DNA of 64,000 nucleotides, from contig NZ_CP016780.1 in assembly GCF_002288325.1 (NCBI RefSeq), forward strand, positions 806,001 to 870,000. Direction: 5' to 3'. Source of the stretch: Candidatus Planktophila lacus. GTDB lineage: Bacteria > Actinomycetota > Actinomycetes > Nanopelagicales > Nanopelagicaceae. The translations under genes and the position numbers were made by a program. Position 1 is the stretch's first letter. Every line of letters starts with the position of its first letter. Below the pieces are notes generated by a model. It made no database searches. It was given only the letters and a program-made list of their open reading frames with translations, and had not been told where the DNA came from. Shown here piece after piece: positions 45,679-54,002 of this stretch.

Positions 45679-46932
45679 TTAAGACCGCTTTTTAAATCCA
45701 GTTGGGCACTTTGGCTTTACGCCAGTGACCTTTCTTAACTGGTTTCCTTTAATACAAGAAATTGACGTCACCTTTGGCGTTGGCGTTGGCTTAGGCGACG
45801 CTGTAGTTCGAACTGTTCCCGCGGCCGACATATTGCTTGCAGCCCCGGCAGATGAAGCCATTAAGTCAAAACTAGGATTTAGCGAGATATCTAGCATCGG
45901 ATCTGGGAATTCAAAGCCGAAGACCTGAATGATGATTCGACCATTCTTAACAGCTACAGTCTTAGTCGCTGCGGTAGATCCGCCTTCGCTTGTGCGAACT
46001 GAAATAGTCAGAGCAGAGGCTGCATCTTCTGCGCGCTTAAGTCCCCAAAGCGCTAGCGCATCGGCAGATGAAATCGTTGCATAGTAAAAACCAGTGTTAA
46101 CTGACTTACCGTCCGGAGCTAGGCGCGGAGCAGATGCTTTGTAACTCAAAGACTTCTTCTCAGCGTTCCACACTGGAGTTGACAGTTTGCAGAGTCCGTT
46201 AGATCCAACATAGATCTTGCCGCTGCCACCCTCAAATGAGAACCCGAGTGGATCATTGGATGGAACCAAAATTGATTGGAATTGAGTAACGAGCGCTGAT
46301 GAAACACCAGCATCACCTGAACAATCTTTTGAGCTCTTAGCCTGAGGAACCTTTACTGGATAACCAGCAATCTCAAAGACCGCCGCCTGAACATCAACTG
46401 TTGCTTCAGTTGCAATGCCATAGGTAACGCCTAGCTTGAAGTCGGAGATTCGCATCTTTACCGAAATCAGCGCATCGCTATTTAAATTAACTGGCGTTGT
46501 CGCACTTGTTGTTAGCGCTGCCAGTGTGACGTTATTTCCTGGTGAATAAGTTGGTTTGGCATCGAGCATGATCCATGGAACAAATTCATTTGCAGCTTGT
46601 GCTTCTATGTATAGCCCGTCGTAATTTTCATTTGTAAATGCGCCATCTGCGCTCCATCGCCCTGGCAGAGCTTTGCCGGATGCAACACCATTTGTATTTC
46701 CTGCAGCAGCACCTTGAGTACCGCTAGCAACCCAAGTAAGTGCAATAGCTTTGCCACCAGTAGGTGTAATGCTTACTGAATCAATGCAGTATGCGCCGCC
46801 ACCTGCAGAACAAGGTAAGAACGCACCCTTGGGAAGTGTGACACTGGCATTTGCAGAAGTAACTCCAACCAGAATTGCTGAGATAGAAAGTGCTACAGTG
46901 GCCAAAGTTGCTACAAATGATGATCTTTTCAT
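45679..46932 (-). CDS. Secreted protein of unknown function with C-terminal basic Cys tail
   Basis: A 417-residue exported protein: signal peptide MKRSSFVATLATVALSISA with predicted cleavage after SANA (about residue 29), then a beta-rich, Ser/Thr/Gly/Ala-rich body. Cysteines at FLPCSAGGGAYCIDSV and KDCSGDAG may form disulfides. Near residue 365 a linker rich in Pro, Thr and Ala (TASPKPTPTPKV) leads to a short basic module, SISCIKGNQLRKVTGV then KPKCPTGFKKRS. From memory, such a K-rich tail with two cysteines recurs at the end of secreted proteins in related freshwater actinobacteria. No enzyme motif is recognised; it could be an envelope or cell-surface protein. Confidence 0.6.
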   Translation of the reverse strand: MKRSSFVATLATVALSISAILVGVTSANASVTLPKGAFLPCSAGGGAYCIDSVSITPTGGKAIALTWVASGTQGAAAGNTNGVASGKALPGRWSADGAFTNENYDGLYIEAQAANEFVPWIMLDAKPTYSPGNNVTLAALTTSATTPVNLNSDALISVKMRISDFKLGVTYGIATEATVDVQAAVFEIAGYPVKVPQAKSSKDCSGDAGVSSALVTQFQSILVPSNDPLGFSFEGGSGKIYVGSNGLCKLSTPVWNAEKKSLSYKASAPRLAPDGKSVNTGFYYATISSADALALWGLKRAEDAASALTISVRTSEGGSTAATKTVAVKNGRIIIQVFGFEFPDPMLDISLNPSFDLMASSAGAASNMSAAGTVRTTASPKPTPTPKVTSISCIKGNQLRKVTGVKPKCPTGFKKRS

Positions 46933-47023
46933 CTCATAAAATTATCGCCTTGCGAAAAGGTAGGCAATAGCACCGCGCCCGTTTTTATGTGTTTAAAAAA
47001 ATAAAAAATATGGAAATCACTGC

Positions 47024-47046
47024 ATAAAAACCCAAGGGTCTTTTTA
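47024..47046 (-). terminator. Intrinsic terminator overlapping the thiL stop
   Basis: On the minus strand AAAAGACCC pairs with GGGTTTTT around a minimal loop, ending in a T-run. The stem starts at the thiL stop codon (47044-47046). Confidence 0.6.
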
Positions 47047-47970
47047 GAAATGTTGCCAAGCGTTCGCTGCCACGCCTGCGGGAACGTTTGCAAGGCCCGC
47101 GCCCTGGGTAACTTCTCCAATTAAAAGCCCTGGCAGATCTGTGCCGGTTGCCAGAAGGGTGTGATCCTCTCCCCCAGCAAAAATCCAACTCCAAATATCA
47201 ATATCCATTCGCTGGGCAAGATTTTCAAGCTCCATGAATTCAGCGCTTGCTTGGATTTTAGTTAGGTCAAAGTTAAAGCAAACCTTTGAAGCCTCAGCCA
47301 TCTGTGCTGCTTGAATAACCAACGCATCGCTGACATCGCAGAGCGCATTTGCCTTTGAGGAATCAAATCCATAATCAATAGTTGGAGACTTAAACTCGCT
47401 AAGTGCTTTTTGAGCAGGCTCCATATCTTCTTTTGATCCAGAACTCACAATCGCCAAACCGGCCGCCGACCACCCCGTAAGTGATGATAAATAAATGCCA
47501 TCTCCTGGTTTTGCTCCACTACGAGTTATCGCTTTGTTAGTAGAACCAATCGCAGTCATTGAGAGAACTACTTGATCAGCGCGAGAGATATCTCCACCAA
47601 CCACATGGGCTCCCGCAAGATCTGCTTCATATTTAATCCCACGCGCAAGATCAGAAATCCATTCCATAGTTTCGGAACCTGTAAGAGCAACAGCGACAAG
47701 CAGGTAATCGGGCTTAGCTGACATCGCTAAAACATCTGCGGTATTTGCCGCCGTAACCTTTCGCCCAATTTCAAAAGCGCTCGACCAGTCGGTTCGGAAA
47801 TGTACTCCGGAAATGGCCATGTCGGTTGTTACAACTTGGGCTTTGGCGCCAGATACAACCGCTGCATCATCGCCAATCCCAAGAGAAATTCGTGGATCGG
47901 TTGATGCAAAAATCTCCTTTAGGCGCGCGATTACCTGCGCTTCGTTGAAGCCGCCATCACCAATCGCCAT
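47044..47970 (-). CDS. thiL: Thiamine-monophosphate kinase
   Basis: A 308-residue AIR-synthase-fold kinase making thiamine pyrophosphate. It starts MAIGDGGFNEAQVIARL; the Mg-ATP site includes LGIGDDAAVV and TTDMAISGVHFRTDW, then VGGDISRADQVVLSMTAIG and CDVSDALVIQAAQMAEAS, ending WIFAGGEDHTLLAT. The ATG at 47970 has a -10 hexamer 7 bp upstream and gives the normal start; longer in-frame codons run into the divergent gene. TPP is needed by Dxs, encoded elsewhere in this window. Confidence 0.93.
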   Translation of the reverse strand: MAIGDGGFNEAQVIARLKEIFASTDPRISLGIGDDAAVVSGAKAQVVTTDMAISGVHFRTDWSSAFEIGRKVTAANTADVLAMSAKPDYLLVAVALTGSETMEWISDLARGIKYEADLAGAHVVGGDISRADQVVLSMTAIGSTNKAITRSGAKPGDGIYLSSLTGWSAAGLAIVSSGSKEDMEPAQKALSEFKSPTIDYGFDSSKANALCDVSDALVIQAAQMAEASKVCFNFDLTKIQASAEFMELENLAQRMDIDIWSWIFAGGEDHTLLATGTDLPGLLIGEVTQGAGLANVPAGVAANAWQHF

Positions 47971-47977
47971 AGCGCCA

Positions 47978-47983
47978 AGACTA
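47978..47983 (-). promoter_or_regulatory. -10 element of thiL (leaderless)
   Basis: TAGTCT on the minus strand, 7 bp before the ATG at 47970. Confidence 0.45.
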
Positions 47984-48046
47984 GAACATGGGGTACCTTT
48001 GCGCTTACCTTCAACGGCGAAGTTCTCACGAGAAAGGCAGACCACT

Positions 48047-48280
48047 ATGTCAGTTCAGGCATACATCTTGATTCAAACCGAAGTTGGCAAAGCATCTAGC
48101 GTTGCAAAATCTGTCTCTGCTATCGCCGGCGTTACATTGGCTGAAGGAGTTACAGGTCCTTACGATGTAATCATGCGCGCAGAGTCTCCATCAATGGAGG
48201 AATTTGGTCGCGCAATTTTGTCTAAGGTGCAGGCTGTTCCGGGTATTACACGCACCCTGACTTGCCCTGTTACTTACTAA
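48047..48280 (+). CDS. Stand-alone Lrp/AsnC ligand-binding (RAM) domain protein
   Basis: A 77-residue protein, MSVQAYILIQTEVGKASSVA at the N-terminus and TLTCPVTY at the end. It is only the C-terminal effector domain of Lrp/AsnC regulators; there is no HTH. The pattern GVTLAEGVTGPYDVIMRAES is the typical RAM fold with the GxYD turn. Such proteins bind amino acids or assemble with full-length Lrp proteins. The ATG at 48047 has AAAGG upstream; a longer open frame running back into thiL is coincidental. It overlaps the end of ddl by 4 bp (convergent). Confidence 0.85.
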   Translation: MSVQAYILIQTEVGKASSVAKSVSAIAGVTLAEGVTGPYDVIMRAESPSMEEFGRAILSKVQAVPGITRTLTCPVTY

Positions 48281-49344
48281 TTACCCAAGACACCGTTACT
48301 GCGCGTAAGCGCTGATACCAGTAAATGGGAAATAACTTCTGTGTACTCCACGCCAGTTGCTGCCCACATCTTTGGAAATACTGATGTTGCGGTAAAGCCT
48401 GGCATCGTGTTTAACTCATTGATGATGACTTCATTGTTATCAGTTAAGAAGAAGTCCACACGGGCTAAGCCACTGCAGCCAAGTGCGATAAAGGCATCTA
48501 CCGCTTTGGCGCGGATCTGATCGCTGATCTTCTGATCAATTGCCGCCGGAAGTTCGATGGTTGTGGCTGAATCTAGATACTTAGCTTCAAAGTTGTAAAA
48601 ATCGTACTTCGGATCGATTTTTATCTGCCCAACCAGTGATGCTTTAGCAACGCCATCAATTTCAAGGACTGCGCACTCGATCTCTTTGCCACGAATTTCT
48701 TGCTCAACCATCGCCTTTGGGTCAAAGGTATGTGCCTCTTCAAGAGCAGCACCAAATTCAGCAGCAGATTTAACTTTTGTTGTTCCACGACTTGATCCAC
48801 CACGTGCCGGCTTTACAAATACTGGATAGCCAAGTTGGTCTGCCTGTTTTTGAACCGCTGATTTATCTTTTGCCCAATCAGATGCGCGAGCGACAAAGCC
48901 TGCAGCAACTTTAATTCCGGCGGCCGCAAAGATTGGCTTTGCAAATGATTTATCCATAGCAACTGCTGAGGCAAGAACTCCAGAGCCAACGTATGCAATA
49001 TCGGCAATCTCAAGAAGTCCTTGAACCGTTCCATCTTCACCGTACGGACCGTGCAGTAACGGAAAGACGATATCAATCTTTAAGTTGACGCCAGCGCTAA
49101 TAAAACCTGATGCATCTAATGAAACGGGGTTTCCGGTTTCTGGGACAACAGGGAGAACGCCGTTTTGAATGGTTAGAGATGTTTTGTCATCAAGTAAGAA
49201 CCATTTGCCGTTCTTGCTGATGCCGATCAAAACAGGTTCAAATTTGCTGCGATCAATTGCGGAGAGCACTCCCCCTGCGGAAATACATGAGATTTCGTGT
49301 TCGCTGGAGCGACCACCACAGATAATTGCTACGCGCTTAGTCAT
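48277..49344 (-). CDS. ddl: D-alanine--D-alanine ligase
   Basis: A 355-residue ATP-grasp ligase for peptidoglycan synthesis. VAIICGGRSSEHEISCISA at the start, HGPYGEDGTVQGLLE, the ATP-grasp loop FVKPARGGSSRGTTKV, and the metal site RVDFFLTDNNEVIINELNTMPGFT. Full length. It overlaps gpsA by 4 bp, within the operon plsC-gpsA-ddl. Confidence 0.94.
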   Translation of the reverse strand: MTKRVAIICGGRSSEHEISCISAGGVLSAIDRSKFEPVLIGISKNGKWFLLDDKTSLTIQNGVLPVVPETGNPVSLDASGFISAGVNLKIDIVFPLLHGPYGEDGTVQGLLEIADIAYVGSGVLASAVAMDKSFAKPIFAAAGIKVAAGFVARASDWAKDKSAVQKQADQLGYPVFVKPARGGSSRGTTKVKSAAEFGAALEEAHTFDPKAMVEQEIRGKEIECAVLEIDGVAKASLVGQIKIDPKYDFYNFEAKYLDSATTIELPAAIDQKISDQIRAKAVDAFIALGCSGLARVDFFLTDNNEVIINELNTMPGFTATSVFPKMWAATGVEYTEVISHLLVSALTRSNGVLGN

Positions 49345-50342
49345 CGGATGAAGTTCTCAGCTTTAGTGGTTATCTCCATCAGGCGTTGCAGCGCCTGCGC
49401 TGGCGTAAGTGAGCCATTAACAATGTCAGCAACTGATTCGATAACTGGGACTTCGACACCAACGCGATGGGCAATTTCTACGATCGCGCTCGATGAAGCA
49501 ACGCCTTCTACCGTCTTAGCTCCTTGCGCAACCGCTTGTTCCATGGAACCAGTCTTACCTAAGAGTTCGCCAAATGTGCGGTTACGAGAAAGTGGAGAGC
49601 CACAAGTTGCAACCAAGTCGCCCATTCCAGCAAGGCCTGCCGCACTTAGCGGATCAGCCCCGTGCGCAGCACATAACCGGGCTACTTCATTAAGGCCGCG
49701 AGTAATCAGCATCGCTTGGGTATTTTCGCCAAAGCCCATGCCGATAGAGATTCCAACGGCTAAGGCAATTACATTTTTGATTGCGCCCGCTAATTCGCAA
49801 CCTAACAAATCAACTGATGTGTAAACGCGGTAGTAAGGAGTGCGAAATAGTGCGCGAACTTCTTCAGAGGTAGCTTGCGTAGTTGCTGCAGCCACCGCCC
49901 CGGCGGGTTGGCGCAGCACTAGTTCGTCAGCCAAATTCGGTCCTGTAATCATGGCAATCTTGTGTGGGCCGAGAATTTCAACAATTACCTCAGACATACG
50001 GAGTTGGGTGCTGATTTCAATTCCTTTTAATGTACTGACCACCAAGCAACCTTTCGAGAAGCGTGGTTTCCACTCCTTTAAAGTTGCGCGCAATTGCGAA
50101 GATGGAATCGCTAAAACATAACTTTGGCTAAAGGCGAAGGCTTCATCTAAATCTGAGGTGGCTTTCAGCTCTACAGGCAATGTGTGATGCGCCAAATACT
50201 TAGCGTTGGTATGCGAGGAATTAATCTCATCTACAACTTCTTGGTTTCGCCCCCAGAGCAGAACTTCATTTCCAGCATCGCAAAGCACTTGCGCCATGGT
50301 TGAACCCCACGCACCTGCTCCAAATACCGTTACCTTGCTCAT
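49341..50342 (-). CDS. gpsA: Glycerol-3-phosphate dehydrogenase [NAD(P)+]
   Basis: A 333-residue enzyme reducing dihydroxyacetone phosphate to sn-glycerol-3-phosphate for phospholipids. NAD(P) loop FGAGAWGSTMAQVLCDAG at the N-terminus, TGPNLADEL, the catalytic Lys in ELAGAIKNVIALAVG, and GLAGMGDLVATCGSPLSRNRTFG. Its start overlaps the plsC stop by one base, a sensible pairing since PlsC uses its downstream product. Confidence 0.94.
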   Translation of the reverse strand: MSKVTVFGAGAWGSTMAQVLCDAGNEVLLWGRNQEVVDEINSSHTNAKYLAHHTLPVELKATSDLDEAFAFSQSYVLAIPSSQLRATLKEWKPRFSKGCLVVSTLKGIEISTQLRMSEVIVEILGPHKIAMITGPNLADELVLRQPAGAVAAATTQATSEEVRALFRTPYYRVYTSVDLLGCELAGAIKNVIALAVGISIGMGFGENTQAMLITRGLNEVARLCAAHGADPLSAAGLAGMGDLVATCGSPLSRNRTFGELLGKTGSMEQAVAQGAKTVEGVASSSAIVEIAHRVGVEVPVIESVADIVNGSLTPAQALQRLMEITTKAENFIR

Positions 50343-51136
50343 TACTTCTCTGCCACCTTTTTGCGCTTCTTCTTAAAATTACCCGTACGAGGTAAATCAG
50401 AAGTATGCGGATCAAAGATTACTTCAGGTCGCTTCTCGCCACGAATTTCCTCTAGCAAAGTTGTAATTTCCCGCATGACCTTCGCGGTTGCCTCGATCAG
50501 CGCTTGCTGATCATCTTCTTTGCCGTACCACTGGGATAGGTCAACCGGTTTTCCCGCTTTCAAGGTGATCTGGGTACGTGGGAATAATTTAATTTTCTTC
50601 GAATATGTTGGCATCAAAATTTGCGCACCCCATTGTGCAACTGGAATAACGGGAGTGCGAGTGCTGATTGCTAGTCGCGCTAATCCAGTCTTTGCAACCA
50701 TCGGCCAATGATCGGCATCGCGAGAGAGCGTTCCCTCTGGATAAACACCAAGTAAATGTCCCGACTCCAAAAGTCGTTTCGCGTGATCAACAGCTTTGCC
50801 TGCGTTAGGTGTTTCACGTTCAACGGGAACCTGGCCAGCTGCAAGCAGAATGCGGCCGATGATTGGAACTTTAAATACGCCAACCTTGCCTAGGAAACGT
50901 GGGGCTCGACCATTCTTATAAAGAAAGTGGGCAAAATTTAAAACATCAAAATATGAGAGATGGTTATTCGCAACTATTACCGCGCCAGTCTTTGGAATAT
51001 TTTCTGCGCCGATCCATGTGCGCTTGGTGATCAAGTTAATAATTGGAATCAATATCGATGAGCAAATTTTAAAGGTGATATTTGTACCGAGAGGGTTACC
51101 GGTAGGTGGCGCGTATGAAACGCGCATCTTGGCCAT
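50342..51136 (-). CDS. plsC: 1-Acylglycerol-3-phosphate O-acyltransferase
   Basis: A 264-residue membrane-associated acyltransferase. The H-x4-D motif is in VANNHLSYFDVLNFA, the second motif in GKVGVFKVPIIGRIL, and the acceptor motif in GVYPEGTLSRD; a hydrophobic N-terminal stretch anchors it, and the C-terminus is Lys-rich. It makes phosphatidic acid from lysophosphatidic acid. A -10 hexamer 6 bp before the ATG and the strong terminator of hupB just upstream show that it starts its own unit with gpsA and ddl. Confidence 0.9.
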   Translation of the reverse strand: MAKMRVSYAPPTGNPLGTNITFKICSSILIPIINLITKRTWIGAENIPKTGAVIVANNHLSYFDVLNFAHFLYKNGRAPRFLGKVGVFKVPIIGRILLAAGQVPVERETPNAGKAVDHAKRLLESGHLLGVYPEGTLSRDADHWPMVAKTGLARLAISTRTPVIPVAQWGAQILMPTYSKKIKLFPRTQITLKAGKPVDLSQWYGKEDDQQALIEATAKVMREITTLLEEIRGEKRPEVIFDPHTSDLPRTGNFKKKRKKVAEK

Positions 51137-51142
51137 ATCTAA

Positions 51143-51148
51143 ATCTTA
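51143..51148 (-). promoter_or_regulatory. -10 element of plsC-gpsA-ddl (leaderless)
   Basis: TAAGAT on the minus strand, 6 bp before the ATG at 51136. It begins just downstream of the hupB terminator. Confidence 0.5.
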
Positions 51149-51159
51149 GTGGGCAAAGA

Positions 51160-51191
51160 AAAACTGGGGCCAGCAAGCGCTGACCCCAGTT
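51160..51191 (-). terminator. Intrinsic terminator of hupB
   Basis: On the minus strand AACTGGGG and CAGC pair with GCTG and CCCCAGTT across a 4-nt loop with one mismatch, followed by TTTTTC. It lies 36 bp after the hupB stop. Confidence 0.85.
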
Positions 51192-51227
51192 CTATGAAGT
51201 TTTTGAAGATAGGTTAGGAAGCGAGAA

Positions 51228-51683
51228 TTAACGCTTCTTAGCAGCCTTCTTAACAACCTTCTTAGCTGCTGGCTTACGCTTAGCAACTTTCTTAACAGCC
51301 TTCTTCGCTGCTGGCTTCTTCTTTGCAACCTTCTTGACTGCTGCCTTCTTAGCCACTGGCTTTGCAACAGGCTTTGGTTCTGGCTTTGGAGCCGGTCCTA
51401 GCTTGCGCTCACCTGAGATGACATCCTTCAAACCCTTTGCAGGCAAGAAGCGCGCCTTCTTTGAAGCTTTGATCTTGATTGTCTCGCCTGTGAATGGGTT
51501 ACGACCCATACGTGCCTTGCGATCAACCTTCTTGAACTTACCGAAATCATTGATCATTACATCTTCACCCTTTGACATGGTGCGTGTAATTGTGTCGAAA
51601 ACGATTTCTACAGCGTGTGCTGCTTCCTTCTTGCTGTCGTTGAAGTGTGGGGCCAACGCGGCAATGAACTGGGCCTTATTCAT
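51228..51683 (-). CDS. hupB: DNA-binding protein HU with lysine-rich tail
   Basis: A 151-residue nucleoid protein. Residues 1-90 are the HU fold (MNKAQFIAALAPHFNDSKKEA, the DNA-arm GRNPFTGETIKIKASKKARFLP); the remaining sixty are a PAKK-type tail of Lys, Ala and Pro repeats (KKPAAKKAVKKVAKRKPAAKK), as in actinobacterial HupB/Hlp, which compacts DNA. AAGGGGAT lies before the ATG, so it is translated from a leader. A cluster of inverted repeats sits upstream. Confidence 0.95.
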   Translation of the reverse strand: MNKAQFIAALAPHFNDSKKEAAHAVEIVFDTITRTMSKGEDVMINDFGKFKKVDRKARMGRNPFTGETIKIKASKKARFLPAKGLKDVISGERKLGPAPKPEPKPVAKPVAKKAAVKKVAKKKPAAKKAVKKVAKRKPAAKKVVKKAAKKR

Positions 51684-51710
51684 CTAAATCCCCTTAGATT
51701 TAAGCGTAAA

Positions 51711-51726
51711 TTAAGCGTTCGCTTAA
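51711..51726. promoter_or_regulatory. Inverted repeat TTAAGCG-TT-CGCTTAA upstream of hupB
   Basis: Perfect 7-bp arms with a 2-bp centre, 28 bp before the hupB ATG; a third TTAAGCG half site lies at 51700-51706. Its place near the hupB promoter or leader suggests an operator. Confidence 0.4.
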
Positions 51727-51813
51727 CTTGTGGCTAAAACTTAAACCTTTTAATAGGGTGATAGCGATATTAACGCGGGCGTGTCGCAATTTAATATTTT
51801 AGAAAAATCGCAC

Positions 51814-51829
51814 TTTTTACGCGTAAAAA
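51814..51829. promoter_or_regulatory. 16-bp palindrome TTTTTACGCGTAAAAA
   Basis: Perfect dyad in the hupB-leuD gap. The A/T runs around a CGCG centre could be a DNA-binding site or a weak two-way terminator. Confidence 0.3.
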
Positions 51830-51859
51830 ACTCTCATTTACAAGTTGAGGGTTGAACAG

Positions 51860-51893
51860 AAAACGCTCACCCCATCAACGAAGTGAGCGTTTT
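51860..51893 (-). terminator. Intrinsic terminator of leuC-leuD
   Basis: A perfect 11-bp stem (AAAACGCTCAC with GTGAGCGTTTT) around a 12-nt loop, 50 bp past the leuD stop. A/T ends make it usable in both directions. Confidence 0.8.
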
Positions 51894-51942
51894 ACGCTGG
51901 TTTTTACGCTCAAAAAAGCGCAGAAACATTTTTCTTTTACCT

Positions 51943-52548
51943 TTAAATGCGTATTGGCAGTGTTTTTGGCTTGTAAGCAGGACGCTTTGCTTCGAAAGAA
52001 TCAATCGCATCGGTGTGCTTTAACGTCAAACCAATGTCATCTAGACCTTCCATCAAGCGCCAGCGGGTGTAGTCATCGAGTTCGAAGGCAACAGTTGTTG
52101 AGCCGTATGAAACTGTGCGTGTTTCTAGATCTACAGTAATTGAAGTAGTTGGATCGCTCTCAATAGTTGTCCAGATCGCCTCCACCGCCTCCTGCGGAAG
52201 GATCACGGTAAGCAGTCCGCCCTTAAGTGAGTTTCCACGGAAGATATCAGCGAAGCGGCTTGAGATGACCACTTTGAAACCGTAGTTCTGAAGCGCCCAG
52301 ACCGCATGCTCACGTGATGAACCGGTGCCGAATTCAGGACCAGCAACCAAGATGGTTCCGCTCTTGTATTGCACTTGGTTTAGTACAAACTCTGGGTCAT
52401 TGCGCCAAGCGGCAAAGAGCCCATCTTCAAAGCCGCTGCGAGTAACTCGCTTTAGGTAAACGGCAGGAATGATCTGATCGGTATCAACATTGCTACGGCG
52501 TAGCGGAATACCTGTGCCTGTGTGTTTAACGAACTTCTCCATGGCCAT
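51943..52548 (-). CDS. leuD: 3-Isopropylmalate dehydratase small subunit
   Basis: A 201-residue subunit that isomerises 2- to 3-isopropylmalate with LeuC in leucine synthesis. [59 protein letters not shown] and [11 protein letters not shown] are the swivelling-domain signatures shared with aconitase. It follows leuC with an 8-bp gap and ends before a strong hairpin terminator. Confidence 0.95.
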   Translation of the reverse strand: MAMEKFVKHTGTGIPLRRSNVDTDQIIPAVYLKRVTRSGFEDGLFAAWRNDPEFVLNQVQYKSGTILVAGPEFGTGSSREHAVWALQNYGFKVVISSRFADIFRGNSLKGGLLTVILPQEAVEAIWTTIESDPTTSITVDLETRTVSYGSTTVAFELDDYTRWRLMEGLDDIGLTLKHTDAIDSFEAKRPAYKPKTLPIRI

Positions 52549-52556
52549 ATCCCTTC

Positions 52557-53948
52557 CTACAAATCTGCCGGTGATGAGAGCGTGCCGCGAATTGCGGTAG
52601 CTGCTGCAACAAGTGGGCTAACTAAGTGCGTACGTCCGCCCTTACCTTGGCGGCCTTCAAAGTTTCTATTGGAAGTTGAAGCAGAACGCTCTCCCACAGC
52701 TAGTTGATCTGGGTTCATGCCCAAACACATTGAACAACCGGCGTTACGCCATTCGGCACCGAAATCAAGGAAGACTTTATCTAAGCCCTCTTTCATCGCT
52801 TGCTGGCGAACGCGCTCTGAACCAGGCACAACTAACATGCGAAGTTTTGGTGCAATCTTCTTGCCTTCAATTACTGATGCAGCTGCACGTAGATCTTCGA
52901 TGCGACCATTGGTGCAAGAGCCCAAGAAAACAGTGTCAATCGCTATCTTTTTTAGTGGCGTTCCTGCTGTAAGACCCATGTATTCAAGTGCGCGTTCAGC
53001 AGCTCCACGTTCTTCAGAGTCTTTAATATCTGCAGGATTTGGAACTGATGCATTTAGTGGCAAGCCCTGTCCTGGATTAGTTCCCCACGTTACAAATGGC
53101 TCCAGTATGTTGCCATCGAGTGTGATCTCAACATCAAACTTAGCATCGCTATCTGTAAATAGCGTCTCCCAATACTTCTGCGCAGATTCAAAATCTTCTG
53201 GCGCATGTGGCTTGCCCTTAATGTAATCAAAGGTCTTCTGATCTGGTGCGATCAAACCAGCGCGCGCACCAGCTTCGATAGACATGTTACAAACGGTCAT
53301 ACGGCCTTCCATCGAAAGTTCGCGAATTGCGGAGCCGCGGTATTCGATGATGTAGCCCTGTCCCCCGCCAGTACCGATCTGAGCAATGATCGCCAAGATA
53401 ATATCTTTTGCGGTTACGCCGGTCTTTAGAGTTCCTTCAACATTAATCGCCATTGTCTTTGGACGGTTTGATGGCAGAGTCTGTGTAGCTAGTACATGTT
53501 CAACTTCTGAAGTTCCGATACCAAAGGCAATCGCGCCGAATGCGCCATGTGTTGAGGTATGTGAATCACCGCAAACAATGGTCATGCCAGGTTGGGTGAT
53601 TCCGAGTTGTGGTCCAACTACGTGGACAACGCCTTGATCGGCATCGCCAAGTGAGTGGATGCGAATTCCGAATTCCTTCGCGTTATTGCGCAAGGTATCG
53701 ATCTGCAGCTTTGATACAGGATCTGCGATCGGCTTTAAGATATCGAGCGTTGGGGTGTTGTGATCTTCTGTTGCAATTGTCAGGTCTGGGCGGCGCACTT
53801 TTCGTCCAGCAAGGCGCAGACCATCAAATGCTTGGGCACTTGTTACTTCGTGAACTAATTGCAGATCGATGTAGAGCAGATCAGGTTCTCCTTGCGCCGA
53901 ACGAACGACGTGGTCTTCCCAAATCTTCTCTGCCAGAGTTTTACCCAT
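52557..53948 (-). CDS. leuC: 3-Isopropylmalate dehydratase large subunit
   Basis: A 463-residue aconitase-family subunit carrying the [4Fe-4S] cluster; ligands are in [12 protein letters not shown] and [31 protein letters not shown] opens the protein and [33 protein letters not shown] is the substrate segment. First gene of leuC-leuD, with AAGGAAG before the ATG. Divergent from an IclR regulator across 54 bp, the usual actinobacterial arrangement. Confidence 0.95.
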   Translation of the reverse strand: MGKTLAEKIWEDHVVRSAQGEPDLLYIDLQLVHEVTSAQAFDGLRLAGRKVRRPDLTIATEDHNTPTLDILKPIADPVSKLQIDTLRNNAKEFGIRIHSLGDADQGVVHVVGPQLGITQPGMTIVCGDSHTSTHGAFGAIAFGIGTSEVEHVLATQTLPSNRPKTMAINVEGTLKTGVTAKDIILAIIAQIGTGGGQGYIIEYRGSAIRELSMEGRMTVCNMSIEAGARAGLIAPDQKTFDYIKGKPHAPEDFESAQKYWETLFTDSDAKFDVEITLDGNILEPFVTWGTNPGQGLPLNASVPNPADIKDSEERGAAERALEYMGLTAGTPLKKIAIDTVFLGSCTNGRIEDLRAAASVIEGKKIAPKLRMLVVPGSERVRQQAMKEGLDKVFLDFGAEWRNAGCSMCLGMNPDQLAVGERSASTSNRNFEGRQGKGGRTHLVSPLVAAATAIRGTLSSPADL

Positions 53949-53967
53949 GCTCTTCTTCCTTTAAATC

Positions 53968-53996
53968 TTGCATCTCATTAGATGGGATGCTAATCT
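53968..53996 (+). promoter_or_regulatory. Promoter of the iclR gene (leaderless) with overlapping repeats
   Basis: -35 TTGCAT (53968-53973), exact 17-bp spacer, -10 TAATCT (53991-53996), then 6 bp to the GTG at 54003. The spacer includes GCATC...GATGC and CATC...GATG inverted repeats, likely sites for the IclR protein, shared with the leuC promoter. Confidence 0.6.
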
Positions 53997-54002
53997 CACT
54001 GT

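Larger units (their letters stand above)
51684..51942. other. 259-bp gap between hupB and leuD with repeats
   Basis: The largest gap of the window; no gene seen. It holds the hupB leader and promoter, an inverted repeat (51711-51726), a palindrome (51814-51829), the leuD terminator (51860-51893), and several TTTACGC words on both strands, among them 51704-51710, 51815-51828, 51891-51897 and near 51902. Confidence 0.6.

Noticed and set aside
47813-48046. N-terminal extension of the Lrp/AsnC-domain protein
   Set aside because: Antisense to thiL; the RAM domain starts exactly at the ATG 48047 with a Shine-Dalgarno upstream.
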